This document shows, one piece after another, positions 38,974-46,514 of a stretch of DNA of 51,071 bases. The stretch is from Anaerolineales bacterium (lineage in GTDB: Bacteria; Chloroflexota; Anaerolineae; Anaerolineales; Villigracilaceae). Each line of letters opens with the position of its first letter. The stretch's first letter is position 1. The stretch is taken from contig CAKKRM010000317.1 of the NCBI GenBank assembly GCA_919902735.1, positions 1 through 51,071 on the forward strand. Reading direction: 5' to 3'. Position numbers and translations under genes: made by a program. The notes beneath the pieces were generated by a model that worked only from the letters and a program-made list of their open reading frames with translations, searched no databases and was not told the origin of the DNA.

Positions 38974-39976
38974 GGTGGGGCCAATCCAACAATAAAACTT
39001 CAGCCAGTAATCTTGAATTCACGTTGCGATCCATTTTTTCGAGGGTGTTCTCAAGGTCACTGACCACGCGCCTCGCCGTGGATAAATCCAAACGGCCCGC
39101 GAGGAATTCGATTTCCATGTTGCGGTCTACGTTGATGAGCGGGGACTCTGCGCCTGCCACACGCAGCATCACATCCCGCCAGTAGGTGAGCCATATCGTA
39201 ATGGCCTGACGCATGGCGTCTTTGTCTTTGGAGAGTTTGTCAGCGTAGGAAAATTTCTCCACGCGGGCGGCAGGCAGCAGCGTTTGAAGATCGTTGAGTC
39301 TTTCATCCCGTTTTTCAAGCAGGGTCACATCATCTATCAAGCGGCGTGCGTAGCCGGGACGTCCACCTGAAATATGGGCGAGCAGGCGCGCGCGTTCTTC
39401 ATCCACGCCGCGATAGATCAAGTCCGCTTGGACGGCTTCGATGGGCAAGGGGCGCAGGCGCAGGATTTCACAGCGCGAAACGATGGTGGGCAAAAGTTGT
39501 TCGGGGGTGTCGGCGGTCAATAAAAGGATGGCGTGCGCGGGCGCTTCTTCGAGGGTTTTGAGCAGGGCATTGGCGGCGTTATCGTTGGCTTCTTGAAAAC
39601 GCAAAAACAAAGCCACACGATATTTTGATTGGTATGGTTTGAGTGACATGGAACGCTGCACTTCGCGGATCTGATCCACTTTGAGCGTGCCGCCTTCTTT
39701 GGGCAGGTTGTCTGCATCCAAAGCCTGGATGATGTTCATGTCGGGGTGCTGCATGGCGTCGATCTGTTTGCAGTCACGGCATAGCCCGCAAGGGACTCCG
39801 GGCGCGAGCGGCTTTGTGCAGTTTAATGCCTGAGCGAGGCGCAATGCCAAAGTCCGCCGACCCAGGCCGGGGGGGGCGCAGAAAAGATACGCGTGGCGAA
39901 CGTCTCCGCGCGCCGCGTGCTGGCGAAGCATATCCACTGCCCATTCGTGCCCAAGGATGTTCCAGTTATCAGTCAT
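38969..39976 (-). CDS. holB: DNA polymerase III subunit delta'
   Basis: 335 residues. The AAA+ fold has a modified P-loop CAPPGLGRRTLA, with Arg in place of the Walker Lys, as expected for the non-hydrolysing delta' subunit. A zinc-ribbon PCGLCRDC (about 61-68) follows, then ANALLKTLEEAPAHAILLLTAD and the SRC motif (VSRCEILRL) that supplies the arginine finger. The C-terminal helical collar domain is less conserved. It is part of the clamp loader at the replication fork. The ATG is preceded by a heptanucleotide array without a ribosome binding site. Confidence 0.93.
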   Translation of the reverse strand: MTDNWNILGHEWAVDMLRQHAARGDVRHAYLFCAPPGLGRRTLALRLAQALNCTKPLAPGVPCGLCRDCKQIDAMQHPDMNIIQALDADNLPKEGGTLKVDQIREVQRSMSLKPYQSKYRVALFLRFQEANDNAANALLKTLEEAPAHAILLLTADTPEQLLPTIVSRCEILRLRPLPIEAVQADLIYRGVDEERARLLAHISGGRPGYARRLIDDVTLLEKRDERLNDLQTLLPAARVEKFSYADKLSKDKDAMRQAITIWLTYWRDVMLRVAGAESPLINVDRNMEIEFLAGRLDLSTARRVVSDLENTLEKMDRNVNSRLLAEVLLLDWPHP

Positions 39977-39979
39977 CGA

Positions 39980-40049
39980 GTTTCAAGTATCAGGTTTCAG
40001 GTTGAAGGTGTCAAGTGCAAATCATAAATCAGAAATCGGCAATCGTAAA
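39980..40049. repeat. Heptanucleotide array, ten units
   Basis: Ten consecutive 7-base units that drift in sequence: AGTTTCA, AGTATCA at one end, ATCGGCA, ATCGTAA at the other. It lies directly upstream of the holB start codon and occupies most of the gap to rsgA. Confidence 0.88.
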
Positions 40050-40076
40050 CTTGTGCTGAGCCTGTCGAAGTATCGT

Positions 40077-41012
40077 TTACTCCTGCCCGGCACGTAATCT
40101 TAAATACGATTGATAACGTTCGGGATGAATTTTGTTTTCCTTCAACGCGGCCAGCACGGCGCAGCCGGGTTCATGGATGTGTGTGCAATCGCTGAACTGG
40201 CAATGCGGCACGAGATCGCGCAGCTCGGGAAAATACGCATCCATCTCTTCGGCTTCGGTATCCCACAAAGCAAGCGATTTCCAGCCCGGCGTATCGGCCA
40301 CATATCCGCCGCCTTCCAGCGGGAACATTTGCCGCGTGACGGTGGTGTGCCTGCCTTTGTTCATCACCTTGCTGATCTCATTCACGGCCAGCCCCAGCCC
40401 GGGTTGCAGCGCATTCAACAAACTTGATTTTCCCACACCGCTTGGCCCCGCCAGCGCGGAAATTTTATTTTTCAACACATCACGCATTTCTTCCAATCCC
40501 TGTTCCGTTTTCGCGGAAGTGTAGATGACGCGATAGCCGATGCTTTCATATACGCCAAACATTTCTTTTGCATTTTCAACAAGGTCAATTTTATTGGCAA
40601 TGATGATGATCGGGATCTTTTGTTTTTCAGCGATGACGAGAAAACGATCCAGCATCCTTAATTTGGGATTCGGATTCGCGCACGCAAACACGAAGATGAC
40701 CTGGTCGGCATTTGCCAGCAGAACTTGTTGATATTCGCCCTGCGGGCGCGGATCCAACCTAACGAGGGCCTGCTTGCGCTCTTCGACATTTTCCACGGCC
40801 CCGCTGCCATCCTCCGAAAGCGTAATGGTGACATGGTCGCCAAGCGCGGCAATGTCACCTTTGGCGCGGCCTTGCTTTAACTTCCCGCGCAGCTGGCAAA
40901 CAATAATGCCCTCCCCGGTTTCCACCCAAAAGAAACCGGATTGGGCCTTAATGATCAAACCTTGTTTCGTGCTTGTGTTTGTCAAATGTTTACCTAATTT
41001 ATACTCCGTCAT
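40077..41012 (-). CDS. rsgA: Ribosome small-subunit-dependent GTPase A
   Basis: 312 residues from the ATG at 41012; a TTG at 40985 with TTAGG upstream is an alternative. The long frame extending to 41351 is repeat-derived and antisense to the PBP gene, so it is rejected. Order: OB domain (KQGLIIKAQSGFFWV), circularly permuted GTPase with NKID (G4) before GPSGVGKSSLLN (G1, near 187-198) and DTPGW (G3), then the zinc motif CQFSDCTHIHEPGC. It assists late 30S maturation. The proposed ATG lies at the edge of a GTCATTGCGAGG element. Confidence 0.95.
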   Translation of the reverse strand: MTEYKLGKHLTNTSTKQGLIIKAQSGFFWVETGEGIIVCQLRGKLKQGRAKGDIAALGDHVTITLSEDGSGAVENVEERKQALVRLDPRPQGEYQQVLLANADQVIFVFACANPNPKLRMLDRFLVIAEKQKIPIIIIANKIDLVENAKEMFGVYESIGYRVIYTSAKTEQGLEEMRDVLKNKISALAGPSGVGKSSLLNALQPGLGLAVNEISKVMNKGRHTTVTRQMFPLEGGGYVADTPGWKSLALWDTEAEEMDAYFPELRDLVPHCQFSDCTHIHEPGCAVLAALKENKIHPERYQSYLRLRAGQE

Positions 41013-41132
41013 TGCGAGGAGGATGCACTTTCCGCCGCCTGTCCTGAGCCTGTCGAAGGGAAGCAATCTCCTTGGGTAAACGGGGATTGCTTCGGGCAGT
41101 CCTTCGCTCAGGACGAACGCCCTCGCAATGAC
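41008..41132. repeat. GTCATTGCGAGG palindromic element, copy g
   Basis: Starts GTCATTGCGAGGAGG and ends CCCTCGCAATGAC. The interior carries a CCTGAGCCTGTCGAAGG insert and its partner CCTTCGCTCAGGAC. The left end contains the rsgA start codon on the reverse strand. Confidence 0.88.
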
Positions 41133-41136
41133 ATTG

Positions 41137-43380
41137 TTAATTCTCTTCCGTTGGCGCAGGGACGCCGAACGGAGTAGGCGTATACGGCGGATACCCGATT
41201 TGCCCGAAATCATAGAACGGCCTTGCCGGACTGCCATAATAATAGGTTTCCACCATGGCCCTGAAAAGCGGCACGGCGTATTCCGAGCCTTCACCGATGT
41301 TTTCAACAATGACCGCAATGGCAATATCGGGCAGGCCGGTGTTTTCTTCATTCAAGGTGTACCCGGCAAACCATGCGTGTGACAGGCCGTTGCCTGATTC
41401 GGCTGTGCCGGTCTTGCCAGCCACGTCAAATTGCAGGCCGCGTAAATTGAAGGTGGCGGTGCCGCGGCTGCTTTGAGTCACCATCAAAAGCGCTTCACGC
41501 AGAATATCCAAATTCTCCGAACGCGGGGGAAGTACGCCGCGAGCCTCAGGTTTGAACACCAGCAGCGGATCGCCATTCACAGGCTGGATTCTCTCGACGA
41601 GCTGTGGCCGGTACAAGGTCCCGCCGTTGGCGATGGCGGCCATGAACGTGGCCACCTGCAAGGGAGTGACCTGCACATCGCCCTGCCCAATCGCCTGGTT
41701 GACCGCGTCCAATTCAGTGGTGGGGTCGAGGATCTGCCCGCTGGCTTCCTCGATCTGGTCAATGCCGGTCTTGGCGGCAAGGCCGAACCCGCGCGCCATG
41801 TTGGCGATATCGGAACCTCGACTCCAGTTTGTAAACAAGTCCCAGCCGATTTCCCAAAAGTATGGATTGCACGAGCGCATCAAACCCTCTTGCAGGGTGA
41901 GCAGGCCGGAGGGGATTTCTGAGGAAGAGTTACATGCCTGACCAACTGCAAGGGCATCCTGACAATGCTGCCAGGTCCAGTCGTGCAAAGGAGGAATGCC
42001 AGACAGTTTCGTAAATTCGTATTGGCAGTCGTAGGGGCTGTCTTTTGTGTACAGCCCGCTTTCCAATGCGGCAGACATGGTGATGACCTTGAACACCGAA
42101 CCCAGCGGATATTGTCCCTGTGCGGCGCGATTGAGCAATGGTTCGTTGAAATCGCTGATGTTGCCATAGTTCGCCTCGTTCGTCGGGTCAAAGGCATTGG
42201 GATCAAAATCCGGGCTGGAGGCCATGGCGATGACGCGCCCGGTATCCACTTCCATGATGACGATGGCGCCGCGGAAGAACTCAAGCGCAGATTGGGCATT
42301 GGCTTGCATGTTTCGGTCAATGGTGAGGTAGACCGAATCCGCGGGCTGTGGGCTGGTCTGCCCAAGCGTCGAAATGATCTGGCCGTCCGGGGCCACCACT
42401 TGCAGGGTTCCGCCATGCTGGCCTGCCAGATACTCTTCGGCCCATTTTTCAATTCCGGATTGTCCAATCTTTTCACTGCCGTTATAACCGAGGCGGCGAT
42501 ATTCATTCAATTGTTCGGGGGAAATGAATTGAGTAAAACCAACCGCCTGCGGAGCGAGACCCGTATCGAAATAATAGCGGGAGTTGTACTCGGCAACCAC
42601 GAGTCCGCCGGGGTTGATGGAGAGCAATCTCTGGGCTTCGTCCCGTGTCCCTTCGCACATGGGCAGGTACCAGCCAGGTCCCGAAGCGTCGATCTGGTCT
42701 TCAATATTCAGCGGATCAAACCCGCAAAGCAGGCCCAGTTCAGTAGTCAACGCTCCGCGCATATCCGGGTCGATCAGATCGGTTTGAATGCCAAAGGCAA
42801 AAGCATCCGACTGAGTGACGATGGGCTGGCCCTTTTGGTCGTAAATATCGCCGCGCGCAGGGATGTTGTAATCCATTCTGAGTATGTTGCCGCCCGCAAG
42901 TTCCGGCAAAATTTGAGCTTCATCCCAAACGATCTTCCATTGGTTATCTTCATTTGCCATGCGAAGCAGGATGTTGCGTTGAATATCACCCGCCAGAACG
43001 GTGTGATAGGTGACGCTGTATCCAATCTCTGCATTGTACGGACCCTTTTGGGATGAGTTGATGGTGAATTCGATTTCAGCCGCGCTCATGTTGTTCAAGG
43101 CGTCGTTCCAGCGTTTGGAGAAATCCTCCAGCGTCACCGCGTCGCGGCTGGCTTGCGTCAGCATGGAATACATCGTCTCAAAATCATCCAGTTGCAGCGC
43201 TTCGAGATATTGTGTAATGGCCGCGTTTTCATCCGGGGCCGGGGTAATTCCCGCCGATGCAGTTGGCAACGGCGTGGAAGTCGGCCCGCCAAAGATGGAT
43301 GGCACGCCATCTCCACCCGAAACACAGGCGGAGAGAAAAATAATGATCAAGATAAAATAAAACCAGCGTAATGGCTTCAT
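41137..43380 (-). CDS. Class B penicillin-binding protein, lipoprotein form
   Basis: 747 residues from the ATG at 43380 (AAAGGAA upstream). A lipoprotein signal with lipobox LSAC, Cys19, replaces the usual membrane helix. After a Pro/Thr linker there is an NTF2-like MecA-N domain (about 50-165). A PBP dimerisation domain follows (YNIPARGDIYDQKGQPI). The transpeptidase has SVFK near 425, SCN near 505 and KTG near 654. It should cross-link peptidoglycan outside the membrane. MecA-N-type PBPs are often less sensitive to beta-lactams, but that is only a family tendency. The tail is Pro-rich (PYTPTPFGVPAP). Confidence 0.94.
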   Translation of the reverse strand: MKPLRWFYFILIIIFLSACVSGGDGVPSIFGGPTSTPLPTASAGITPAPDENAAITQYLEALQLDDFETMYSMLTQASRDAVTLEDFSKRWNDALNNMSAAEIEFTINSSQKGPYNAEIGYSVTYHTVLAGDIQRNILLRMANEDNQWKIVWDEAQILPELAGGNILRMDYNIPARGDIYDQKGQPIVTQSDAFAFGIQTDLIDPDMRGALTTELGLLCGFDPLNIEDQIDASGPGWYLPMCEGTRDEAQRLLSINPGGLVVAEYNSRYYFDTGLAPQAVGFTQFISPEQLNEYRRLGYNGSEKIGQSGIEKWAEEYLAGQHGGTLQVVAPDGQIISTLGQTSPQPADSVYLTIDRNMQANAQSALEFFRGAIVIMEVDTGRVIAMASSPDFDPNAFDPTNEANYGNISDFNEPLLNRAAQGQYPLGSVFKVITMSAALESGLYTKDSPYDCQYEFTKLSGIPPLHDWTWQHCQDALAVGQACNSSSEIPSGLLTLQEGLMRSCNPYFWEIGWDLFTNWSRGSDIANMARGFGLAAKTGIDQIEEASGQILDPTTELDAVNQAIGQGDVQVTPLQVATFMAAIANGGTLYRPQLVERIQPVNGDPLLVFKPEARGVLPPRSENLDILREALLMVTQSSRGTATFNLRGLQFDVAGKTGTAESGNGLSHAWFAGYTLNEENTGLPDIAIAVIVENIGEGSEYAVPLFRAMVETYYYGSPARPFYDFGQIGYPPYTPTPFGVPAPTEEN

Positions 43381-43398
43381 TACGTTTCCTTTCAAAAA

Positions 43399-43470
43399 TA
43401 CCCTCACCTAGCCCTCTCCCTTCCCCATCGGGGGAAGGGCTGGGGAAAGCGCCCCAACGGGGTATGAGGG
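43399..43470. repeat. Inverted repeat overlapping the end of maf
   Basis: CCCTCACCTAGCCC and CCTTCCCC pair with GGGGAAGG and GGGTATGAGGG. The element supplies the stop codon and the last 20 or so codons of maf on the reverse strand. Confidence 0.75.
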
Positions 43471-44133
43471 GGCTTCCCCGCGCAGGATCGCGGATGAAAC
43501 CTGACAATGATAATTCAACAGAGATTGGCAAGCCGCGGGAACATCTGCAGCGGGGGAAACATCAAATTTTTTCAACGCGCGCAACACGTGGCACATGGGC
43601 AGTCCCATCACGCTGGCGTAACATCCCTGCATGGATTCAACAGGTTGGAAATCAGGGTGCTGAATGGCATACGCGCCAGCCTTGTCCATCGGGTCGCCGG
43701 TGTGGATGTACGCCGTAATTTCGGCATCCGAATAATTGCGCATTGGCACATCCGTCACAGACAACTCCGTCAGCGTTTTCCCATCCCGCTTTCTGTACAA
43801 CGCAAGCCCGGTGTAGACCTGATGCGTGCGTCCGCGCAATTGCTTCAACATTCTTTCAGCATCCGCTTCGTGGATTGGTTTACCGAGAACGGCATCCCCA
43901 TCCACCACCGTTGTATCCGAGCCGATGATCACCGCCTCAGACTCCGCCCCGGGCTGGGCCGCCAATACCTTGGCATGTGCCAGTCTGACAACGTAATCGC
44001 GCGGCGTTTCGCCTGCAAGTTGACTCTCATCCACATCCGCGACGATCACCTTGAAGCTCCAGTTCCCAAGCCCAAGCAATTGCCTGCGCCTCGGCGAATT
44101 GGACGCCAACACTAAAACATTTTTCTCATTCAC
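43408..44133 (-). CDS. maf: Maf/YhdE family nucleotide pyrophosphatase
   Basis: 241 residues from a GTG at 44133. LVLASNSPRRRQLL is the family's N-terminal signature; DVDES, AHAKV, IIGSDTTVV and GKPIHEADAERMLKQLRG follow. DKAGAYAIQ and GLPMCHVLRAL complete it. Maf proteins hydrolyse non-canonical or modified NTPs such as dTTP/UTP or m7GTP. The normal fold ends near ILRGE; about 20 extra residues (Pro/Gly-rich) come from an inverted repeat. TAGAAT lies 7 bases before the GTG with no ribosome binding site, suggesting a leaderless transcript. The PBP gene follows 27 bases downstream. Confidence 0.9.
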   Translation of the reverse strand: MNEKNVLVLASNSPRRRQLLGLGNWSFKVIVADVDESQLAGETPRDYVVRLAHAKVLAAQPGAESEAVIIGSDTTVVDGDAVLGKPIHEADAERMLKQLRGRTHQVYTGLALYRKRDGKTLTELSVTDVPMRNYSDAEITAYIHTGDPMDKAGAYAIQHPDFQPVESMQGCYASVMGLPMCHVLRALKKFDVSPAADVPAACQSLLNYHCQVSSAILRGEAPSYPVGALSPALPPMGKGEG

Positions 44134-44140
44134 GCGCAGG

Positions 44141-44146
44141 ATTCTA
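44141..44146 (-). promoter_or_regulatory. -10 element of maf, 7 bases before the GTG
   Basis: The reverse strand reads TAGAAT, CCTGCGC, then GTG. A palindrome ACAATGT-G-ACATTGT (44173-44187) lies about 30 bases further upstream and might be an operator. Confidence 0.4.
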
Positions 44147-44220
44147 ACACAGTCCTTTTTAGTAACTATTTTGACAATGTCACATTGTATAGGAGTATGG
44201 CGCAAAACTGTCGGCGATTT

Positions 44221-44283
44221 TTAACGCCAAGCCGCAAAGACGCGAAGTTTTATTTTCCTTTGCGCCTTCGCGTCTTTGCGTTA
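44221..44283. repeat. Inverted repeat, TTAACGC type
   Basis: TTAACGCCAAGCCGCAAAGA pairs with TCTTTGCGTTA around a T-rich centre. It is related to the element at 8028-8093 and lies between maf and the STAS genes. Confidence 0.85.
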
Positions 44284-44339
44284 GATGTTTTGGGCAAGTA
44301 TCCCACCCTGCGGAGCGGACTGCGTACGGTGAGTTAATA

Positions 44340-44379
44340 ATCTCAAAGGCTCTTCATTTAATCGAAGAGCCTTTGAGAT
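44340..44379. terminator. Perfect 16-bp hairpin after the STAS/cyanophycinase cluster
   Basis: ATCTCAAAGGCTCTTC (44340-44355) and its exact complement (44364-44379) enclose eight bases. It lies 13 bases past the last STAS gene. The T-run expected on the reverse strand is weak (TATTAA), so it is a probable but imperfect terminator. Confidence 0.6.
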
Positions 44380-44392
44380 AAAAAGTAATGAT

Positions 44393-44767
44393 CTATTCCT
44401 TGAACGATTCCACCGCCTCCCGCAGGGTTTCGTAATTGGGAATATTATGCAAAAAGCCGGTGATGCCCAACACGTCATATACCTGCTGGGGCGCGTTGCA
44501 CATCTTCACGCGCAGCGCCTTCAATCTCTCTTCCTGCGGGGTGAACAGCTTGTATACTTTGTGCATGGCGCGCATCCCGGCGCTGGTGAGCGTATCCACT
44601 TCGGCGAGATCGAGCAGCAAATAACGCGCGCCTTCATCATAGGCAATGCGGGCTTCCGCCAGCAGGGCCTCCTCGCTTTGGGCATTCAACCAGCCGCGCA
44701 AATGCAGCGCCGTCAGGGGAATATCTCCCTGGATTTTTTCTTTCGAGATGTGCAAGGTGACGTCCAT
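44393..44767 (-). CDS. STAS domain protein 1 (anti-sigma factor antagonist-like)
   Basis: 124 residues, a single STAS domain. LTALHLRGWLNAQS is the opening strand pair, YLLLDLAEVDTLTSAGMRAM the central strand and phosphorylation loop (Ser62), and ITGFLHNIPNYETLREAVESF the closing helix. STAS proteins of this size act in partner-switching with anti-sigma kinases. A FTPQEERLKALRVKMCNAP insertion before the last strand is shared with its neighbour. It is a close paralog of the gene just upstream; no kinase or phosphatase partner is encoded nearby. Confidence 0.9.
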   Translation of the reverse strand: MDVTLHISKEKIQGDIPLTALHLRGWLNAQSEEALLAEARIAYDEGARYLLLDLAEVDTLTSAGMRAMHKVYKLFTPQEERLKALRVKMCNAPQQVYDVLGITGFLHNIPNYETLREAVESFKE

Positions 44768-44794
44768 GGTTTTACTCAGCGGATTAAAATTAAT

Positions 44795-45166
44795 CTATTC
44801 CTTGAACGAATCCACCGCCGCCTGCAGGGACTCGTAATTTGGGATGCTTTGCAAAAAGCCGGTAACCCCAAGCACGTGATACACCTGCGGGGGCGCGTTG
44901 CAGAGCTTCACACGCGCAACCTTGAAATGCTCCTGCGGGGTAAACAGCTTATACACTTTTTGCATGGCGCGCATCCCGGCGCTGGTGAGCGTATCTAATT
45001 CGGCGAGGTCGATCAGCAAAAAGCGCGCGCCCGCATCATACGCATCCGTTGCCTGCGCAAGCAAAAGCTCCTCGCTTTGGGCATCCAGCCATCCGCGCAA
45101 ATGCAGCACGGTCACGGGCGCCTTGCCTTGCAATTCTTCTTTCGTGATCTTTAAGACACTGTCCAT
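44795..45166 (-). CDS. STAS domain protein 2 (anti-sigma factor antagonist-like)
   Basis: 123 residues, very similar to the next gene: LHLRGWLDAQSEELL, LLIDLAELDTLTSAGMRAMQKVYKLFTPQE and VTGFLQSIPNYESLQAAVDSFKE. The candidate phosphorylated residue is Ser62. A GGAGGAG ribosome binding site precedes the ATG. The arrangement and identity point to a recent tandem duplication. It is 34 bases downstream of the cyanophycinase-like gene and probably cotranscribed. Confidence 0.9.
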   Translation of the reverse strand: MDSVLKITKEELQGKAPVTVLHLRGWLDAQSEELLLAQATDAYDAGARFLLIDLAELDTLTSAGMRAMQKVYKLFTPQEHFKVARVKLCNAPPQVYHVLGVTGFLQSIPNYESLQAAVDSFKE

Positions 45167-45200
45167 GGCTCCTCCGAGTTTGACGAATTATATGTCCAAT

Positions 45201-45887
45201 TTACGGGAATGAGAACCTTTCGCCTCTTCCATAACGGACGGTTGATCCTGCCCGATACAACGTCACCTCCCCCGCGCCAAGCGCCTGCCATCTGCTGCCC
45301 ATGTCACTCAGCATCCCAGTGGATTCATCTATCCCGATCAAAACCGAGCCTGGCAATAGCTGTGCAAGCTGCTTCGCCCATGCCTTCCCAAAATTATTGT
45401 GGTGAGGTAGCACACAGGCATTTGGGATCAAATTCAACCCGCGCAGTAATTTCTTTTCGTACGGGTCATAATAATGTTCACACAACACCATCGCTCCCGC
45501 GCTGCTGCCCGCGATGACCGCGCCTTGTTGATGCGCATCCAACGCGGCCTGCCAGCAGGCGCTGTTTGCAAGAGTCTCTTCCAAAAAGTGGGGAAACCCT
45601 CCCAGTAAATAGATCAGGCGCGAGGTCCGAATGGAGGCGGCGAGGGAAACGTCATTTGCAGTTTGCGAGTCGATCACATCCGCAACGAAAACATTTTTTG
45701 CGCCCAGGCTTTGAAACCAGCGCACGCCGTTATTCCCGGCGCGTTTGTAATTGTTGTCCGGCGCGGCGGCAGTGGGAAGAATGCAGATCGGCGCATCAAC
45801 CCCGCCCGCCAATTCAATCGCGCGCAAATCAGGCGCAGACATTTTTCCATTAAACTCCGCGCCGCCTGCAAGAAATAGAAAGCCCAT
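45201..45887 (-). CDS. Cyanophycinase-like peptidase (family S51)
   Basis: 228 residues from the ATG at 45887, two bases after the stop codon of the upstream STAS gene, so translation is probably coupled. FLFLAGGAEF opens the fold. VIAGSSAGAMVLCEHYYDP holds the nucleophile Ser in the family's GxSAGA turn. CVLPHHNNFGKAWAKQL and VLIGIDESTGMLSD follow, as in cyanophycinase and peptidase E relatives. It is about 40 residues shorter than true cyanophycinase (CphB), so cyanophycin itself may not be the substrate. It is unusual to find it inside a set of three STAS genes. Confidence 0.87.
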   Translation of the reverse strand: MGFLFLAGGAEFNGKMSAPDLRAIELAGGVDAPICILPTAAAPDNNYKRAGNNGVRWFQSLGAKNVFVADVIDSQTANDVSLAASIRTSRLIYLLGGFPHFLEETLANSACWQAALDAHQQGAVIAGSSAGAMVLCEHYYDPYEKKLLRGLNLIPNACVLPHHNNFGKAWAKQLAQLLPGSVLIGIDESTGMLSDMGSRWQALGAGEVTLYRAGSTVRYGRGERFSFP

Positions 45888-45889
45888 CG

Positions 45890-46285
45890 TCAGGAGTTGA
45901 ACGTATCCAGCGCTTCCTGCAAGGTTGGGTAGATGGGAATGTTTTGCAGGAACCCGGCGATGCTCAAGACATAATGAACCCGCGACGAAGGACACGCCAA
46001 TTTAAAATAAGGCGACTTGTACGTTTCATCCGAATGGTCAACATGCCAGGTTTGCGCCTCTTCATTGGGCGTGAACATTTTATAAATGGTATGCAGGGCG
46101 CGCAGGCCGGCGCTGGTGACCATTTCCACGCCATGCAGGTCAATTAACAAAAAACGCGCGCCAGCATCCAATACTGCGCGCGCATGGTCAACGGCCTGGG
46201 TTTCAGTCTGTCCATCCAGGTGGCCTTCAAAATACAAAACCGCTACAGGGCCTTCGGTCTTCGTGATCTTAAGCAGGCTGGTCAT
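45890..46285 (-). CDS. STAS domain protein 3 (anti-sigma factor antagonist-like)
   Basis: 131 residues. VAVLYFEGHLDGQTE, FLLIDLHGVEMVTSAGLRAL with Ser58, and LSIAGFLQNIPIYPTLQEALDTF give the STAS pattern. A longer insertion, EEAQTWHVDHSDETYKSPYFKLACPSS, precedes the last strand. It is the most divergent of the three. A clear GGAGG precedes the ATG. It is the first gene of the four-gene cluster and ends two bases before the start of the cyanophycinase-like gene. Confidence 0.9.
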   Translation of the reverse strand: MTSLLKITKTEGPVAVLYFEGHLDGQTETQAVDHARAVLDAGARFLLIDLHGVEMVTSAGLRALHTIYKMFTPNEEAQTWHVDHSDETYKSPYFKLACPSSRVHYVLSIAGFLQNIPIYPTLQEALDTFNS

Positions 46286-46418
46286 TTACATACCTCCAGG
46301 GCAGGAACATCTCTGGAGTCGATCAGCTCACCGTCCTGTGGATGCTGATCGGCATTTCAGGCAGCAAACTGCCTGACTCCAGAGTCTTTCGTGAACTACT
46401 GATTATACAATGACAAAT

Positions 46419-46514
46419 TAATTACTGACGTTACGCACCGTCCCGAAGGTTTGGACTACAAACCAGCTTGATTTACGAGAACCTTCGGGACGTTTCGCGT
46501 AAGGTGAGTTAATT
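46419..46514. repeat. CGTCCCGAAGG inverted-repeat element, copy 9 (most complete)
   Basis: The left end runs AATTACTGACGTTACGCACC into CGTCCCGAAGGTTT. The right end runs AACCTTCGGGACGTTTCGCG into TAAGGTGAGTTAATTA. The two ends are imperfect inverted repeats over about 32 bases. The right end overlaps the stop codon of comEC on the reverse strand. Confidence 0.9.

Noticed and set aside
41012-41351. N-terminal extension of rsgA
   Set aside because: The added 113 codons run through a palindromic element and antisense to the PBP gene. The RsgA OB domain begins after 41012.
41965-43056. 363-residue forward open frame
   Set aside because: Antisense to the PBP gene, which has all catalytic motifs and a signal peptide. 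The forward frame has shadow-like composition.
45201-45887. Genuine cyanophycin storage locus
   Set aside because: No cyanophycin synthetase gene (cphA) is nearby, and the peptidase is shorter than CphB. Only a cyanophycinase-like assignment is justified.
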